Below are positions 9,256-18,310 of a stretch of 64,000 nucleotides of DNA, piece after piece. The notes below the pieces were generated by a model, which saw only the letters and a program-made list of their open reading frames with translations, ran no database searches and was not told where the DNA came from. Each line of letters begins with the position of its first letter. Position 1 is the stretch's first letter. Source of the DNA: Pseudothioclava nitratireducens (lineage in GTDB: Bacteria; Pseudomonadota; Alphaproteobacteria; Rhodobacterales; Rhodobacteraceae); contig NZ_JARGDK010000002.1 in assembly GCF_029210495.1 (NCBI RefSeq), forward strand, positions 124,001-188,000, written 5' to 3'. The position numbers and the translations under genes were made by a program.

Positions 9256-9418
9256 CGCGCTCCCCTTGTGGGCCGGGCGAGGCGCCCTATCCTTTTGGGA
9301 AGCCTCGCAGGGGGCGCGCTGCGCTGTCAAGACCGGCGCCAGGCGGATCACGCCACGACGCGGGGAACCCGGCGCGCTGCCTGCACGTTGGGCAGTCCAA
9401 AGCAGAGGGGAGACCGAA

Positions 9419-9841
9419 ATGATCAAGAAATCCGCATCCGCCCGTTGGGAAGGCCCGATCAAAGAGGGCAAAGGCACGATCTCGACGGAGAGCGGCGCGC
9501 TCGCAGACCAGCCCTACGGGTTTGGCATGCGCTTCGAGGGCATGCCCGGCACCAATCCCGAGGAGCTGATCGGCGCAGCCCATGCCGGTTGCTTCTCAAT
9601 GGCGTTATCGAAGGAACTCGCCGAGGCGGGGGTCGAGAATATCGGCATCGACACCAAGGCCGTGATCTCGCTGGAGAAGCAGGAAGGCGGCTTCACCATC
9701 ACTCGCTCGCAGTTGACGGTGCATATCACCGGCTCAGGCGATGAAGGTGCGATCCGTGCCGCAGCCGACGCCGCCAAAGCGGGCTGCCCGGTCTCGCGGG
9801 TACTCAATTGCGAGATCGGAATGGACCTTACGATCGGCTAA
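9419..9841 (+). CDS. osmC: OsmC family peroxiredoxin
   Basis: 140 residues. MIKKSASARWEGPIKEGKG at the start, then the first peroxidatic cysteine in GAAHAGCFSMALS and the second in AKAGCPVSRVLN, are the hallmarks of OsmC. These proteins reduce organic hydroperoxides in the cytoplasm. ATG 9419 is preceded by GAGGGGAGACC. It converges on the next gene with three bases between them and no recognisable terminator. Confidence 0.93.
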   Translation: MIKKSASARWEGPIKEGKGTISTESGALADQPYGFGMRFEGMPGTNPEELIGAAHAGCFSMALSKELAEAGVENIGIDTKAVISLEKQEGGFTITRSQLTVHITGSGDEGAIRAAADAAKAGCPVSRVLNCEIGMDLTIG

Positions 9842-9844
9842 ACG

Positions 9845-10312
9845 TCACTTCGCGGGCAATGGCCCACCGGCGTCGAGCCCGGACATCATCGCGTCGGCGC
9901 GGGCGCGCTCGATCCGCGCCCAGATGGCATTGTCCGCCTCGCCCTGCGGCCAGACACCCGTCAGCGCATAGGCGAAGCGCGGCGAATGGCGCGCCTCGCG
10001 CTCGATCCGGTCGATGAACTCCGCGCCGTGATCCGCGATCAGGTCCTCAAGAGGCCCGGCCGCCAGCATCACCACCTGCCAGATCGTGCTGGCCTGTGAA
10101 AGCGCCTGACGCACGAAGCTCCAGACCAGGTCCGGGTGATCGCGCAGCTCGAACAGGCAGGCCGCCGACCAAGGGAAATCGTCGTCGCTCTCAGGCTCGA
10201 CCGCATTTTGGGCAAGCCAGAGCGACACCAATGCCTCCAGCGTGCGAATATCCTCGGGCGCCTCGGCGGCGTTGCAGAGCACTGTCACCAGTTCGGGCGG
10301 CAGCGGCGTCAC
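9845..10312 (-). CDS. Conserved protein of the DUF6869 type
   Basis: 155 residues, acidic, no signal peptide or membrane segment. The segment DLVWSFVRQALS...LAAGPLEDLIADHG...FIDRIEREARHSPRFAYALTGVW resembles DUF6869-like proteins, whose role is unknown. The ATG overlaps the prfC stop by four bases, so it is co-transcribed with and translationally coupled to prfC. The domain name is from memory; the reading frame itself is well supported by coupling. Confidence 0.75.
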   Translation of the reverse strand: MTPLPPELVTVLCNAAEAPEDIRTLEALVSLWLAQNAVEPESDDDFPWSAACLFELRDHPDLVWSFVRQALSQASTIWQVVMLAAGPLEDLIADHGAEFIDRIEREARHSPRFAYALTGVWPQGEADNAIWARIERARADAMMSGLDAGGPLPAK

Positions 10313-11904
10313 TGCATCATTTCCTTGGTCGCCGAGAGCGTCACACCCTCATAGTCGCGCTCAACCCGGTCGATATCCCATTGCAGGCGCGTCAGGAACA
10401 CGACATCGCCGTCATGGTCGGTGCTGATATGCTGCTTGTTGGCGTTGACCAGCTTTTCGACCTTATCCTTCGGCCCGAGCACCCAGCGCGCCGAGGTGAA
10501 TTGCGAAGGCTCGAACCGCACGGGAATGCCGTATTCGATCTCGATCCGGCTCGCCAACACGTCGAATTGCAGCGCGCCGACCACGCCCACAATGAAGCCC
10601 GAGCCGATGGCGGGCTTGAACACCTTGGCCGCGCCCTCTTCGGCGAATTGCATCAGCGCCTTTTCGAGGTGCTTGCCCTTCATCGGATCGGTCGCCCGCA
10701 CCGACTGAAGCAGTTCCGGCGCGAAAGACGGGATACCGGTAAAGCGCAGCTTTTCACCCTCGGTCAGCGCGTCGCCGATGCGCAGTTGCCCGTGGTTCGG
10801 GATACCGATGATGTCACCACCCCAGGCCTCTTCGGCCAGTTCACGGTCGGCCGCGAGGAACAGCACCGGGTTCGACACCGCCATCGGCTTGCCGGACCGC
10901 ACATGCAAAAGCTTCATCCCGCGTTCGAAATGCCCCGAGACCAGCCGCACGAAAGCAACACGGTCGCGGTGCTTGGGGTCCATATTGGCCTGCACCTTGA
11001 AGACAAAGCCCGTGACCTTCTTCTCCTCGGGCGCAACCTCGCGTTCGAGCGAGCGGAACACCTCCGGTTCGGGACCGTATTCGCCGATCCCGTCCATGAG
11101 TTCCTTCACCCCGAACGAGTTGATCGCAGAGCCGAACCAGATCGGGGTCATATGGCCCTCGAGGAAGGACTGACGGTCGAAGGCGGGCAGCAACTCGCAC
11201 GCCATCTCGATCTCTTCGCGCAGCTTCGCCAGCAGATCGGCGGGGACGTGCTCGGCCAGTTTCGGGTCATCGAGCCCGGCGATCTTGATGCTCTCGGCAA
11301 CCTTGTTGCGGTCCGCACGGTCCATCAGTTCAAGCCGGTCATGCAACAGATCGTAGCACCCGAGGAAATCGCGCCCCATCCCGATCGGCCAGCTTGCCGG
11401 CGCCACGTCGATGGCGAGGTTTTCCTGAATTTCGTCGATGATTTCGAACGTGTCGCGGCTCTCACGGTCCATCTTGTTACAGAAGGTCAGGATCGGCAGG
11501 TCGCGCAGGCGGCACACCTCAAAGAGCTTCCGCGTCTGGCTTTCCACCCCCTTCGCCCCGTCGATCACCATGATCGCGGCATCGACCGCCGTCAGCGTAC
11601 GATAGGTGTCCTCGGAGAAATCCGAGTGGCCGGGCGTGTCCACCAGATTATACCGATAGCCCGCATATTCAAAGCTCATCGCCGAGGCCGAGACCGAGAT
11701 CCCACGATCCTGTTCGAGCTTCATAAAGTCCGACCGCGTACGCCGCGCCTCGCCTTTCGCGCGCACCTGCCCCGCCATCTGAATGGCGCCACCAAACAGA
11801 AGGAATTTCTCGGTCAGAGTCGTTTTACCGGCATCCGGGTGCGAGATGATCGCAAAGGTCCGGCGGCGGGCGATTTCGGGCGGAAGCGCGGGTCTGTTCG
11901 TCAT
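10309..11904 (-). CDS. prfC: Peptide chain release factor 3
   Basis: 531 residues, usual RF3 length. GTPase motifs are clear: G1 ISHPDAGKTTLTEKF, switch GISVSASAMSFEY, G3 DTPGHSDFSEDTYRTL, G4 FCNKMDRESRD. The C-terminal RF3 domain includes GALQFDVLASRIEIEYGIPV. RF3 uses GTP to recycle RF1/RF2 after peptide release. ATG 11904 has AAAGG upstream; the in-frame extension up to 11976 reads through the preceding intergenic element and is not coding. Confidence 0.96.
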   Translation of the reverse strand: MTNRPALPPEIARRRTFAIISHPDAGKTTLTEKFLLFGGAIQMAGQVRAKGEARRTRSDFMKLEQDRGISVSASAMSFEYAGYRYNLVDTPGHSDFSEDTYRTLTAVDAAIMVIDGAKGVESQTRKLFEVCRLRDLPILTFCNKMDRESRDTFEIIDEIQENLAIDVAPASWPIGMGRDFLGCYDLLHDRLELMDRADRNKVAESIKIAGLDDPKLAEHVPADLLAKLREEIEMACELLPAFDRQSFLEGHMTPIWFGSAINSFGVKELMDGIGEYGPEPEVFRSLEREVAPEEKKVTGFVFKVQANMDPKHRDRVAFVRLVSGHFERGMKLLHVRSGKPMAVSNPVLFLAADRELAEEAWGGDIIGIPNHGQLRIGDALTEGEKLRFTGIPSFAPELLQSVRATDPMKGKHLEKALMQFAEEGAAKVFKPAIGSGFIVGVVGALQFDVLASRIEIEYGIPVRFEPSQFTSARWVLGPKDKVEKLVNANKQHISTDHDGDVVFLTRLQWDIDRVERDYEGVTLSATKEMMQ

Positions 11905-11958
11905 GGTCGAGCCTTTAGCCTGCCCGCGCGAAACGGGCAATGGCAAAGGGGCTTTCAG

Positions 11959-12030
11959 GCTTTCATCAAACGGCAAATACGCCGGGGTGAATGGCCCGGA
12001 ACGGGCCAGTGGGGCAGCGCCCCTCCCCCT
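11959..12030 (-). repeat. Post-gene hairpin element, copy E (downstream of the MoxR gene)
   Basis: On the minus strand it abuts the TAA of the MoxR gene: GGGGC-GCT-GCCCC, then TGGCCCG-TTC-CGGGCCA (11992-11998 with 12002-12008), then TTCACCCCGGCGTATTTGCC and a tail TTTGATGAAAGCCTG. The tail resembles that of copies F and G, linking the two variants of the family. Confidence 0.72.
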
Positions 12031-12872
12031 TAGCGCCCCTGACGCCGGGCCATGAAGGCCAGCCGCTCGAACAGGTGCACATCCTGCTCGTTCTTCAAAA
12101 GCGCGCCGTGCAGCTTGGGCAACAGGCTCGCGCCTTCGCGTTGCAGATCATCGGGCGCGAGATCCTCGGCCAGAAGCAGCTTGAGCCAATCCAGAACCTC
12201 CGAGGTCGAGGGCTTCTTCTTCAGCCCCGGCGTCTCGCGGATTTCATAGAACTGAGTCAGCGCCGTGGTCAGCAGCGCCTCCTTGATATGGGGGAAGTGC
12301 ACGCCCACGATCTGCTTCATCACATCGGCATCCGGGAAGCGGATGTAGTGGAAGAAACAGCGCCGCAGGAAGGCATCGGGCAGTTCTTTTTCGTTATTCG
12401 ATGTGATGATGACCACGGGGCGATGGATCGCGCGGATCGTCTCGCCGGTCTCGTAGACATGGAACTCCATCTTGTCGAGTTCCTGCAAAAGGTCGTTCGG
12501 GAACTCGATATCCGCCTTGTCGATCTCGTCGATCAGCAGAACCACCTTGCCCGGTGCCTCGAAGGCCTGCCAGAGCTTGCCCTTGCGGATATAGTTCTTC
12601 ACGTCGTTGACGCGCGCATCACCTAGCTGGCTGTCACGCAACCGGCTGACGGCGTCATATTCGTAAAGCCCCTGTTGCGCCTTGGTGGTGGATTTGATGT
12701 TCCACTCGACCATCGGCAGGCCAAGGCTCGCCGCGACCTGACGCGCAAGCTCGGTCTTGCCGGTGCCCGGCTCGCCCTTCACCAAGAGCGGACGCTCCAG
12801 CGCAACGGCGGCATTTACGGCCACCGTCAGGTCCTCGGGGGCGACATAGCTCTCGGTCGATTGGAAACGCAT
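12030..12872 (-). CDS. MoxR-family AAA+ ATPase
   Basis: 280 residues. Walker A VKGEPGTGKTELAR, Walker B VVLLIDEIDKADIEFPNDLL, sensor-1 VIITSNNEKELPDAFLRRC. MoxR ATPases act as chaperones that mature metalloenzymes, usually with a VWA/CoxE-type partner encoded next to them. Here neither neighbour (prfC, dksA) is such a partner, so it stands alone. ATG 12872 has GGAG upstream; a longer start at 13013 would add an implausible arginine/cysteine-rich leader. The 222 bases to dksA hold the divergent promoters by position, without a motif I can name. Confidence 0.87.
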   Translation of the reverse strand: MRFQSTESYVAPEDLTVAVNAAVALERPLLVKGEPGTGKTELARQVAASLGLPMVEWNIKSTTKAQQGLYEYDAVSRLRDSQLGDARVNDVKNYIRKGKLWQAFEAPGKVVLLIDEIDKADIEFPNDLLQELDKMEFHVYETGETIRAIHRPVVIITSNNEKELPDAFLRRCFFHYIRFPDADVMKQIVGVHFPHIKEALLTTALTQFYEIRETPGLKKKPSTSEVLDWLKLLLAEDLAPDDLQREGASLLPKLHGALLKNEQDVHLFERLAFMARRQGR

Positions 12873-13094
12873 CGTCTCACTCCGGCTTCTCAGGTTCGGG
12901 CCGCGACAGTAGCCGCGCCCCAAAATTGCCGCAAGCGCAGTATAGCCTGATCGCACAGGCGGGTCCCAAGCGGCCCTCAGGTCAAATCGAGGGCGTGACA
13001 TCCCCTGCTGCATGGGTTAATGGAGCGCCCGAGGAGTGCCGGTATGGTTTCTGACACAATCGATAATTTCAGGGGCACGAAGGAAAGGGCAGCC

Positions 13095-13517
13095 ATGAAG
13101 GCCGAATCGTTTCTTCCCGATGATTACCGTCCCGCCGAGGACGAACCGTTCATGAACGAGCGCCAGCTCGAATATTTCCGCCGCAAATTGCTGACATGGA
13201 AAGCCGAACTGCTCGAGCAATCGGCAGAGACGCTTGAAGGTCTGGCAGAGTCGGCGCGTTCCGTTCCCGATCTGGCCGACCGCGCCAGCGAAGAGACCGA
13301 CCGCGCGCTCGAACTTCGGACCCGCGATCGCCAGCGCAAACTCGTTTCCAAAATCGATTCCGCGCTGCGTCGCATCGACAATGGCGAATACGGCTATTGC
13401 GAAGTCACCGGCGAGCCGATCTCGCTGCGTCGTCTGGACGCACGTCCGATCGCCACGATGACGCTCGAAGCGCAGGAAAAGCACGAGCGCCGCGAGCGCG
13501 TCCACCGCGACGACTGA
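13095..13517 (+). CDS. dksA: RNA polymerase-binding transcription factor DksA (one-cysteine form)
   Basis: 140 residues. The coiled-coil tip reads VPDLADRAS, so D59, D62 and A64 match the catalytic tip residues D71, D74 and A76 of E. coli DksA. The globular part keeps YGYCEVTGEPISLRRLDARP but has only one cysteine (C102); the other three zinc ligands are Thr, Thr and Ala, so no zinc finger can form. Known one-cysteine DksA proteins, including one in Rhodobacter sphaeroides, work with ppGpp to reset transcription. ATG 13095 follows GAAGGAAAGGG. A second DksA/TraR paralogue with a full finger is at 44153-44476. Confidence 0.92.
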   Translation: MKAESFLPDDYRPAEDEPFMNERQLEYFRRKLLTWKAELLEQSAETLEGLAESARSVPDLADRASEETDRALELRTRDRQRKLVSKIDSALRRIDNGEYGYCEVTGEPISLRRLDARPIATMTLEAQEKHERRERVHRDD

Positions 13518-13569
13518 TGGCGCGCAGACCCGTGCCCGCGCGGGTTTGACTTCGCTCAAAGACAATGCG

Positions 13570-13604
13570 CCACCGGCAACCGCAAGGTGCCGGTGGTTTC
13601 GTTT
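13570..13604 (+). terminator. Rho-independent terminator after dksA
   Basis: A 9-bp stem CCACCGGCA (13570-13578) pairs with TGCCGGTGG (13588-13596), followed by TTTCGTTT. It lies 53 bases past the dksA stop and just before the ribosome site of the next gene. Confidence 0.75.
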
Positions 13605-13617
13605 CAGGGGAGCCCCG

Positions 13618-14793
13618 ATGCTGATTGGCAAGAAGATTTCCGTTCTGGGCGCCGGGGTTGCGGGGCTGGCTGTGGCGCGCGCTCTGGCGCTGCGCGGGGC
13701 CGAAGTGACGGTCTTTGAACAGGCTGACGCCATCCGCGAAGTGGGCGCCGGCTTGCAGATCTCCCCCAATGGCGCGCGGGTGCTGCATGCGCTGGGGCTG
13801 GGCGAGGCGCTGTCGGAGGCCGGGCCACGCGCCGAGGCGGTTCAGCTGATCGACGGCGAGACCGAAGCGCAGGTCGCGCGGCTGGAGCTTGCGCGCCTCA
13901 GGCCCGGTGCCGAATATCGCTTTATCCATCGTGCGCGCCTGATCGACTTTCTGGCCGAGGGTGCGCGCGAGGCGGGCGTTCAAGTGCGGCTGCTGCAACA
14001 GATCGACTCGGTCGAACTGGGCGATCACCCGCCGCGCATGATCACCTATCAGGGCGCCGAGATCGAGTCGGACCTGCTGATCGGCGCGGACGGGCTGCAT
14101 TCGAAGGTGCGGCAGGCGCTCAACGGCACGATCGCGCCGTTCTTTACCCATCAGGTCGCCTGGCGCGCGCTGATCCCCTGCGGCGATGACGCCCCGAATA
14201 TCGCGCAAGTGTTCATGGGCGCGGGCAAGCATGTGGTGAGCTACCCGCTCGGGCGCGGCCTGCGCAACATCGTCGCCATCGAAGAGCGCCGCCGCTGGGT
14301 CGAAGAAAGCTGGACCCTGCGCGACGATCCGATGACGCTGCGCGCCGCGTTCGAGGATTTTGGTCCGACCGTGCGCGGCTGGCTCGATGAGGTGCAATCG
14401 CCGTGGCTATGGGGGTTGTTCCGGCACCCGGTGGCGCGGGCCTGGCACGGGCCGGGCGCTGCGATCCTCGGCGATGCGGCCCATCCGACCCTGCCCTTCC
14501 TCGCCCAAGGCGCGGTCATGGCCATCGAGGACGCGTGGGTGCTCAGCGAGGCGCTTGCCACGCATGACACCTCCGAGGCCGCCTTTGCCGCCTATCAGAC
14601 CGCGCGGCGCGCCCGTTGCGAGCGCATCGTCGAGGCCGCGAACAAGAACGCGCGCAATTATCACCTCTCGGGGCTGTCGCGCACGCTGGCCCATACCGGG
14701 CTGCGCAGCGTGTCGCGGTTCGCGCCCGCCCGGCTCTTGTCGCGGTTCGACTGGGTCTACGATCACGATGTCACGGCGGGCGCGCCCACCTGA
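13618..14793 (+). CDS. FAD-dependent aromatic monooxygenase (salicylate hydroxylase-like)
   Basis: 391 residues. The N-terminal [18 protein letters not shown] binds the ADP part of FAD, DLLIGADGLHSKVR is the DG motif that contacts FAD and NAD(P)H, and AAILGDAAHPTLPFLAQGAV is the GD motif. This group A flavoprotein family hydroxylates aromatic substrates such as salicylate or hydroxybenzoates. ATG 13618 follows CAGGGGAG. No aromatic-degradation genes are adjacent, so the substrate is open. Ends in a post-gene hairpin element. Confidence 0.85.
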   Translation: MLIGKKISVLGAGVAGLAVARALALRGAEVTVFEQADAIREVGAGLQISPNGARVLHALGLGEALSEAGPRAEAVQLIDGETEAQVARLELARLRPGAEYRFIHRARLIDFLAEGAREAGVQVRLLQQIDSVELGDHPPRMITYQGAEIESDLLIGADGLHSKVRQALNGTIAPFFTHQVAWRALIPCGDDAPNIAQVFMGAGKHVVSYPLGRGLRNIVAIEERRRWVEESWTLRDDPMTLRAAFEDFGPTVRGWLDEVQSPWLWGLFRHPVARAWHGPGAAILGDAAHPTLPFLAQGAVMAIEDAWVLSEALATHDTSEAAFAAYQTARRARCERIVEAANKNARNYHLSGLSRTLAHTGLRSVSRFAPARLLSRFDWVYDHDVTAGAPT

Positions 14794-14801
14794 ACTGGCG
14801 C

Positions 14802-14855
14802 AAGGGGGCGCTGCCCCCTCTGGCGCTATGCGCCATTCACCCCCGGGATATTTCA
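14802..14855 (+). repeat. Post-gene hairpin element, copy C (downstream of the monooxygenase)
   Basis: GGGGGC-GCT-GCCCCC (14804-14818), then TGGCGC-TAT-GCGCCA (14821-14835), then TTCACCCCCGGGATATTT (14836-14853). Starts ten bases after the stop codon and follows the direction of the upstream gene. Confidence 0.8.
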
Positions 14856-14972
14856 CGCGATTGGAAGCAGGCTCATCATCTGCATGACGATTTCGGGCAT
14901 TTCCATGTCGCGGCGGGGCTTTGCCTTCCGCGCGGCTCGGCCTAGAACGAGGGCAGGAAACGGGAGAGCGAC

Positions 14973-16991
14973 ATGGTCGAGGACGCGCTGGTTATTTTCA
15001 CGCCTTCGGGCAAACGCGGTCGGGTGGCAAAGGGCACGAGTGTGCTTGAAGCCGCACGCAAGCTTGGAGTCGATCTCGATTCGGTCTGCGGCGGGCGCGG
15101 CATTTGTTCGAAATGCCAGATCACGCCGGGCTATGGCGATTTCCCGAAACACGGGGTGAAGGTCGCGGAGGATGCGCTGTCGGCCTTCAACGCCGTCGAG
15201 GAGCGCTACGACCGCGTGCGCGGGCTCAAGCCCGGGCGGCGACTGGGCTGTCAGGCCTGCATTCAGGGCGATGTCGTGCTCGACGTGCCGCCCGAGAGCC
15301 AGGTCCACAAGCAGGTGATCCGCAAATCCGCCTCCGAGCGGGTGATGGAGATGGACGCCGCGGTGCGGCTCTGTCTCGTGGATGTGGCCGAACCCGATAT
15401 GCATGTGCCCACGGGCGATTTCGAGCGACTGGCGGCGGCACTTGAAGAGGCTTTCGGGATCAAGGGCTTGCAGGTCGATATTGAAGTCCTGTCGAAACTT
15501 CAGTCGGTGCTGCGCAAAGGCAAATGGCAGGTCACCTGCGCGATTTGGCAAGATGGCGGGGCGCCGCGTCTTGTGGGCCTGTTCCCCGGTCTGCGCGAGA
15601 CCCCGGTCTATGGGCTGGCGATTGATCTGGGATCGACCACCATCGCGGGGCACCTTGTCGAGCTTGGCGCAGGCGCCGTGCTCGCCTCGTCGGGCCTGAT
15701 GAACCCGCAGATCCGCTTTGGCGAAGACCTGATGAGCCGCGTTTCCTACGCCATGATGAACAAGGGCGGTGACGTCGAAATGACGGCGGCTGTGCGCGCA
15801 GCGCTTGGCGATCTGACGCAGGCGCTGGCCGAAGAGGCGGGCGTGAGCGCCGACGAGATCGTCGAGACGGTGATCGTCTGTAATCCGGTCATGCATCATC
15901 TGGTGCTGGGCATCGACCCGGTGGAACTCGGCCAAGCCCCCTTCGCGCTCGCGCATTCCGGCTCGGTGACGGTGCCTGCACGCACGCTCGGGATGCCGAT
16001 TGCCCCCGGCGCGATGACCTACCTTCTGCCGCTGATCGCGGGCCATGTGGGCGCGGATGCGGCGGCGGTGGCCCTCTCCGAGTCGCCCGAGACGCGCGAC
16101 GACCTGTCGTTGATCGTCGATGTGGGCACCAATGCCGAGATCCTGCTCGGCAACAAGACCCGGGTCCTCGCCTGTTCGTCACCGACCGGCCCGGCCTTCG
16201 AGGGCGCGCAGATCAGTTCGGGACAGCGCGCGGCGCCGGGCGCCATCGAACGCATCGAGATCAACCCTGAAACGCGCGAGCCGCGCTTCCGCATCATTGG
16301 CAACGAGCATTGGTCGGACGAGCCGGACTTCGGCACGCCTCAGATCACGGGGATTTGCGGCTCGGGCATCATCGAAGCGGTGGCCGAGATGCGCATGGCC
16401 GGGATCCTGGACGCCTCGGGCCTCATCGGTTCGGCGGAACAGGTCGGGACACCGCGCTGTGTCGCAACCGGGCGGACGCATGAATATGTGATCTACGATG
16501 GCCGCCCGGACGGCCCGCGCATCACTGTGACCCAAGGCGATATCCGCGCCATTCAGCTTGCGAAATCGGCGCTCTACGCAGGCGCGCGTCTGTTGATGGA
16601 CGAGATGGGCGTGGACCGGGTGGACCGCGTGGTCCTCGCCGGGGCCTTCGGTGCGCATATCTCGGCCAAACATGCGATGGTGCTGGGCATGATCCCGGAC
16701 GCGCCGCTTTCGCAGGTGTCGAGCGCGGGCAACGCCGCAGGCACCGGCGCGCGCATGGCGCTTTGTTCGGTGGCGGCGCGCCGTGCGATCGAGGCGCAGG
16801 TGCGCCGCATCCACAAGGTCGAGACCGCGATCGAGCCCCGTTTCCAAGAGCATTTCGTGGCCGCCAACGCCATGCCCCATGCCAGCGACCCGTTCCCCGA
16901 ACTCTCCAAGATCGTCACTCTGCCGGATGTTTCGTTCAACACCGGCGGCGACGAGGGCCGCGGCGCCCGGCGGCGGCGGACACGCGGATAA
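14973..16991 (+). CDS. ASKHA-domain corrinoid activation protein (RamA/DUF4445 type)
   Basis: 672 residues. An N-terminal 2Fe-2S ferredoxin domain carries C39, C45, C48 and C93 (C-x5-C-x2-C-x44-C). A middle linker is followed by an actin-like ATPase (ASKHA) domain from about residue 210, with YGLAIDLGSTTIAGHLVEL as the phosphate-1 loop and LIVDVGTNAEI and VVLAGAFGAHIS further on. Such proteins use ATP and low-potential electrons to reduce Co(II) corrinoid back to Co(I) in methyltransferase systems. ATG 14973 follows GGGAGAG. No corrinoid protein or methyltransferase gene is in the window, so the partner must be elsewhere. The C-terminus is arginine-rich. Confidence 0.86.
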   Translation: MVEDALVIFTPSGKRGRVAKGTSVLEAARKLGVDLDSVCGGRGICSKCQITPGYGDFPKHGVKVAEDALSAFNAVEERYDRVRGLKPGRRLGCQACIQGDVVLDVPPESQVHKQVIRKSASERVMEMDAAVRLCLVDVAEPDMHVPTGDFERLAAALEEAFGIKGLQVDIEVLSKLQSVLRKGKWQVTCAIWQDGGAPRLVGLFPGLRETPVYGLAIDLGSTTIAGHLVELGAGAVLASSGLMNPQIRFGEDLMSRVSYAMMNKGGDVEMTAAVRAALGDLTQALAEEAGVSADEIVETVIVCNPVMHHLVLGIDPVELGQAPFALAHSGSVTVPARTLGMPIAPGAMTYLLPLIAGHVGADAAAVALSESPETRDDLSLIVDVGTNAEILLGNKTRVLACSSPTGPAFEGAQISSGQRAAPGAIERIEINPETREPRFRIIGNEHWSDEPDFGTPQITGICGSGIIEAVAEMRMAGILDASGLIGSAEQVGTPRCVATGRTHEYVIYDGRPDGPRITVTQGDIRAIQLAKSALYAGARLLMDEMGVDRVDRVVLAGAFGAHISAKHAMVLGMIPDAPLSQVSSAGNAAGTGARMALCSVAARRAIEAQVRRIHKVETAIEPRFQEHFVAANAMPHASDPFPELSKIVTLPDVSFNTGGDEGRGARRRRTRG

Positions 16992-17000
16992 AAATCGCTG

Positions 17001-17031
17001 CATGCGCCCGCTTGACGACAGCGGGCGCATG
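17001..17031 (+). terminator. Strong hairpin between the corrinoid activator and tRNA-Gly
   Basis: CATGCGCCCGCT (17001-17012) pairs perfectly with AGCGGGCGCATG (17020-17031) around a seven-base loop. There is no T-tract, so termination is likely but not certain. It lies ten bases after the upstream stop. Confidence 0.55.
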
Positions 17032-17054
17032 ACATACCTAGCGCGCAGCACCAT

Positions 17055-17128
17055 GCGGGTATGATGTAATGGTAGCCTGTCAGCTTCCCAAGCTGAACGC
17101 GCGGGTTCGATTCCCGCTACCCGCTCCA
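17055..17128 (+). tRNA. tRNA-Gly (anticodon CCC)
   Basis: Cloverleaf: acceptor GCGGGTA pairs with TACCCGC, anticodon arm TCAGC-TTCCCAA-GCTGA gives CCC, and the T arm contains GGTTCGATTCC. The 3' CCA is encoded (17126-17128). Total 74 bases, normal for tRNA-Gly. It decodes GGG. Confidence 0.95.
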
Positions 17129-17166
17129 AGCTTCCCCGGAATAGAAATCGAACGGACCTCAACGGG

Positions 17167-18261
17167 TCATTTCGGCATGAGCCGATAGAGACCACCCTCC
17201 TCCGAGTCCTCGATGATCCAGAGCGCGCCCGCCTCATCCTCGGCCACGTCGCGCACGCGCATCCCCAGATCCCAACGGTCGAGTTGCTGCGTCCCATCCG
17301 GCGAGACACGTACAAGCCCCTCGCCGCGCAGCCCGCCGATCAACAGGCTCCCGCGCCAGTCGGGCCAAGCCTCTCCCGACACCGCGATCATCCCCGATGG
17401 CGCAATCACCGGGTCCCACCAGAGCGTCGGCGCGGCGAATTCGGGCCGTGTGTCGTGATCAGGGATCGGAAGGCCAGAATATTGCCGCCCGTTCGAGACT
17501 TCGGGCCAGCCGTAATTCTCGCCCGGCTCAAGGCGGTTCAACTCATCGCCACCGCGCGGCCCCATCTCATGAAGCCAAAGCGCCCCGCCCGCGCCAAAGA
17601 CCAGCCCATAGGGATTGCGATGCCCCGTCGTGTAGCTGAGCGCGCGCACGCCGCCCTGATCGGCCCAAGGGTTCCCCGGTGCGGGCGCCCCGTCCAGTGT
17701 CATCCGCAGCACCTTGCCACGCGGATTATCCGGGTCCTGCGCGGTGTCGGGCTGCATCCGGTCGCCCACCGTCAGGTAGAGCATCCCGTCCGCACCAAAA
17801 GCGATGATGCCGCCCGGCTGCCCACGACCGCCCGGCGTCTGGGACCAGATCGTCTCGGTCCCTTCCAGCCGCCCTTCGCCTAGCCGCGCGCGCGCCAGAA
17901 CCAGCGCATTGCCGGGCGAGACATAGGTGAAATAGACCTGCGCGCTTTGGGCGAAATCGGGCGCGGGGACGATATCGAGGAACCCGTTCTGCCCGGAATA
18001 CTGCACGTCGGGCACACCCGCGACCTGCTCGGCCGTCCCTGACGAAACCAACCAGAGTTCTCCGGGTTTGGTGCTGACCAGCAACCCATCGTCCGGCAGC
18101 GCTGCAACCGCCCATGGCGTGTCGAACTGCGCCACCTGCTCTAATCTGAATGGCGCCGCACTCAACGGCTCTGGCGCGATCCCGCCCGCATTTTGCGGGT
18201 CCTGCGCATCCGCGCAGCCCGGCACCACCAATCCCAAAGCCAAAACCCAAGATTTCCGCAT
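17167..18261 (-). CDS. PQQ-dependent aldose sugar dehydrogenase (YliI/GSDH-like), exported
   Basis: 364 residues. An N-terminal signal sequence (MRKSWVLALGLVVPGCADA) ends in a cysteine but the -2 position is proline, so lipidation is uncertain. The beta-propeller carries family motifs QFDTPWAVAALPDDG near the N-terminus, YTTGHRNPYGLVFGAGGALW and HEMGPRGGDELNRLEPGENYGWP. Soluble glucose/sorbosone dehydrogenase-type enzymes oxidise aldoses in the periplasm with PQQ. ATG 18261 follows a perfect AGGAGG eight bases away; a GTG six bases upstream is less likely. No PQQ biosynthesis genes are visible. Confidence 0.87.
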   Translation of the reverse strand: MRKSWVLALGLVVPGCADAQDPQNAGGIAPEPLSAAPFRLEQVAQFDTPWAVAALPDDGLLVSTKPGELWLVSSGTAEQVAGVPDVQYSGQNGFLDIVPAPDFAQSAQVYFTYVSPGNALVLARARLGEGRLEGTETIWSQTPGGRGQPGGIIAFGADGMLYLTVGDRMQPDTAQDPDNPRGKVLRMTLDGAPAPGNPWADQGGVRALSYTTGHRNPYGLVFGAGGALWLHEMGPRGGDELNRLEPGENYGWPEVSNGRQYSGLPIPDHDTRPEFAAPTLWWDPVIAPSGMIAVSGEAWPDWRGSLLIGGLRGEGLVRVSPDGTQQLDRWDLGMRVRDVAEDEAGALWIIEDSEEGGLYRLMPK

Positions 18262-18310
18262 GAACACAACCTCCTGCGCCCAAGGATAGGGCGCAGCGCT
18301 GGCGCGTCCA

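Noticed and set aside
10096..12033. 645-codon open frame on the plus strand opposite prfC
   Set aside because: Shadow of prfC in GC-rich codons; prfC on the minus strand has all GTPase motifs.
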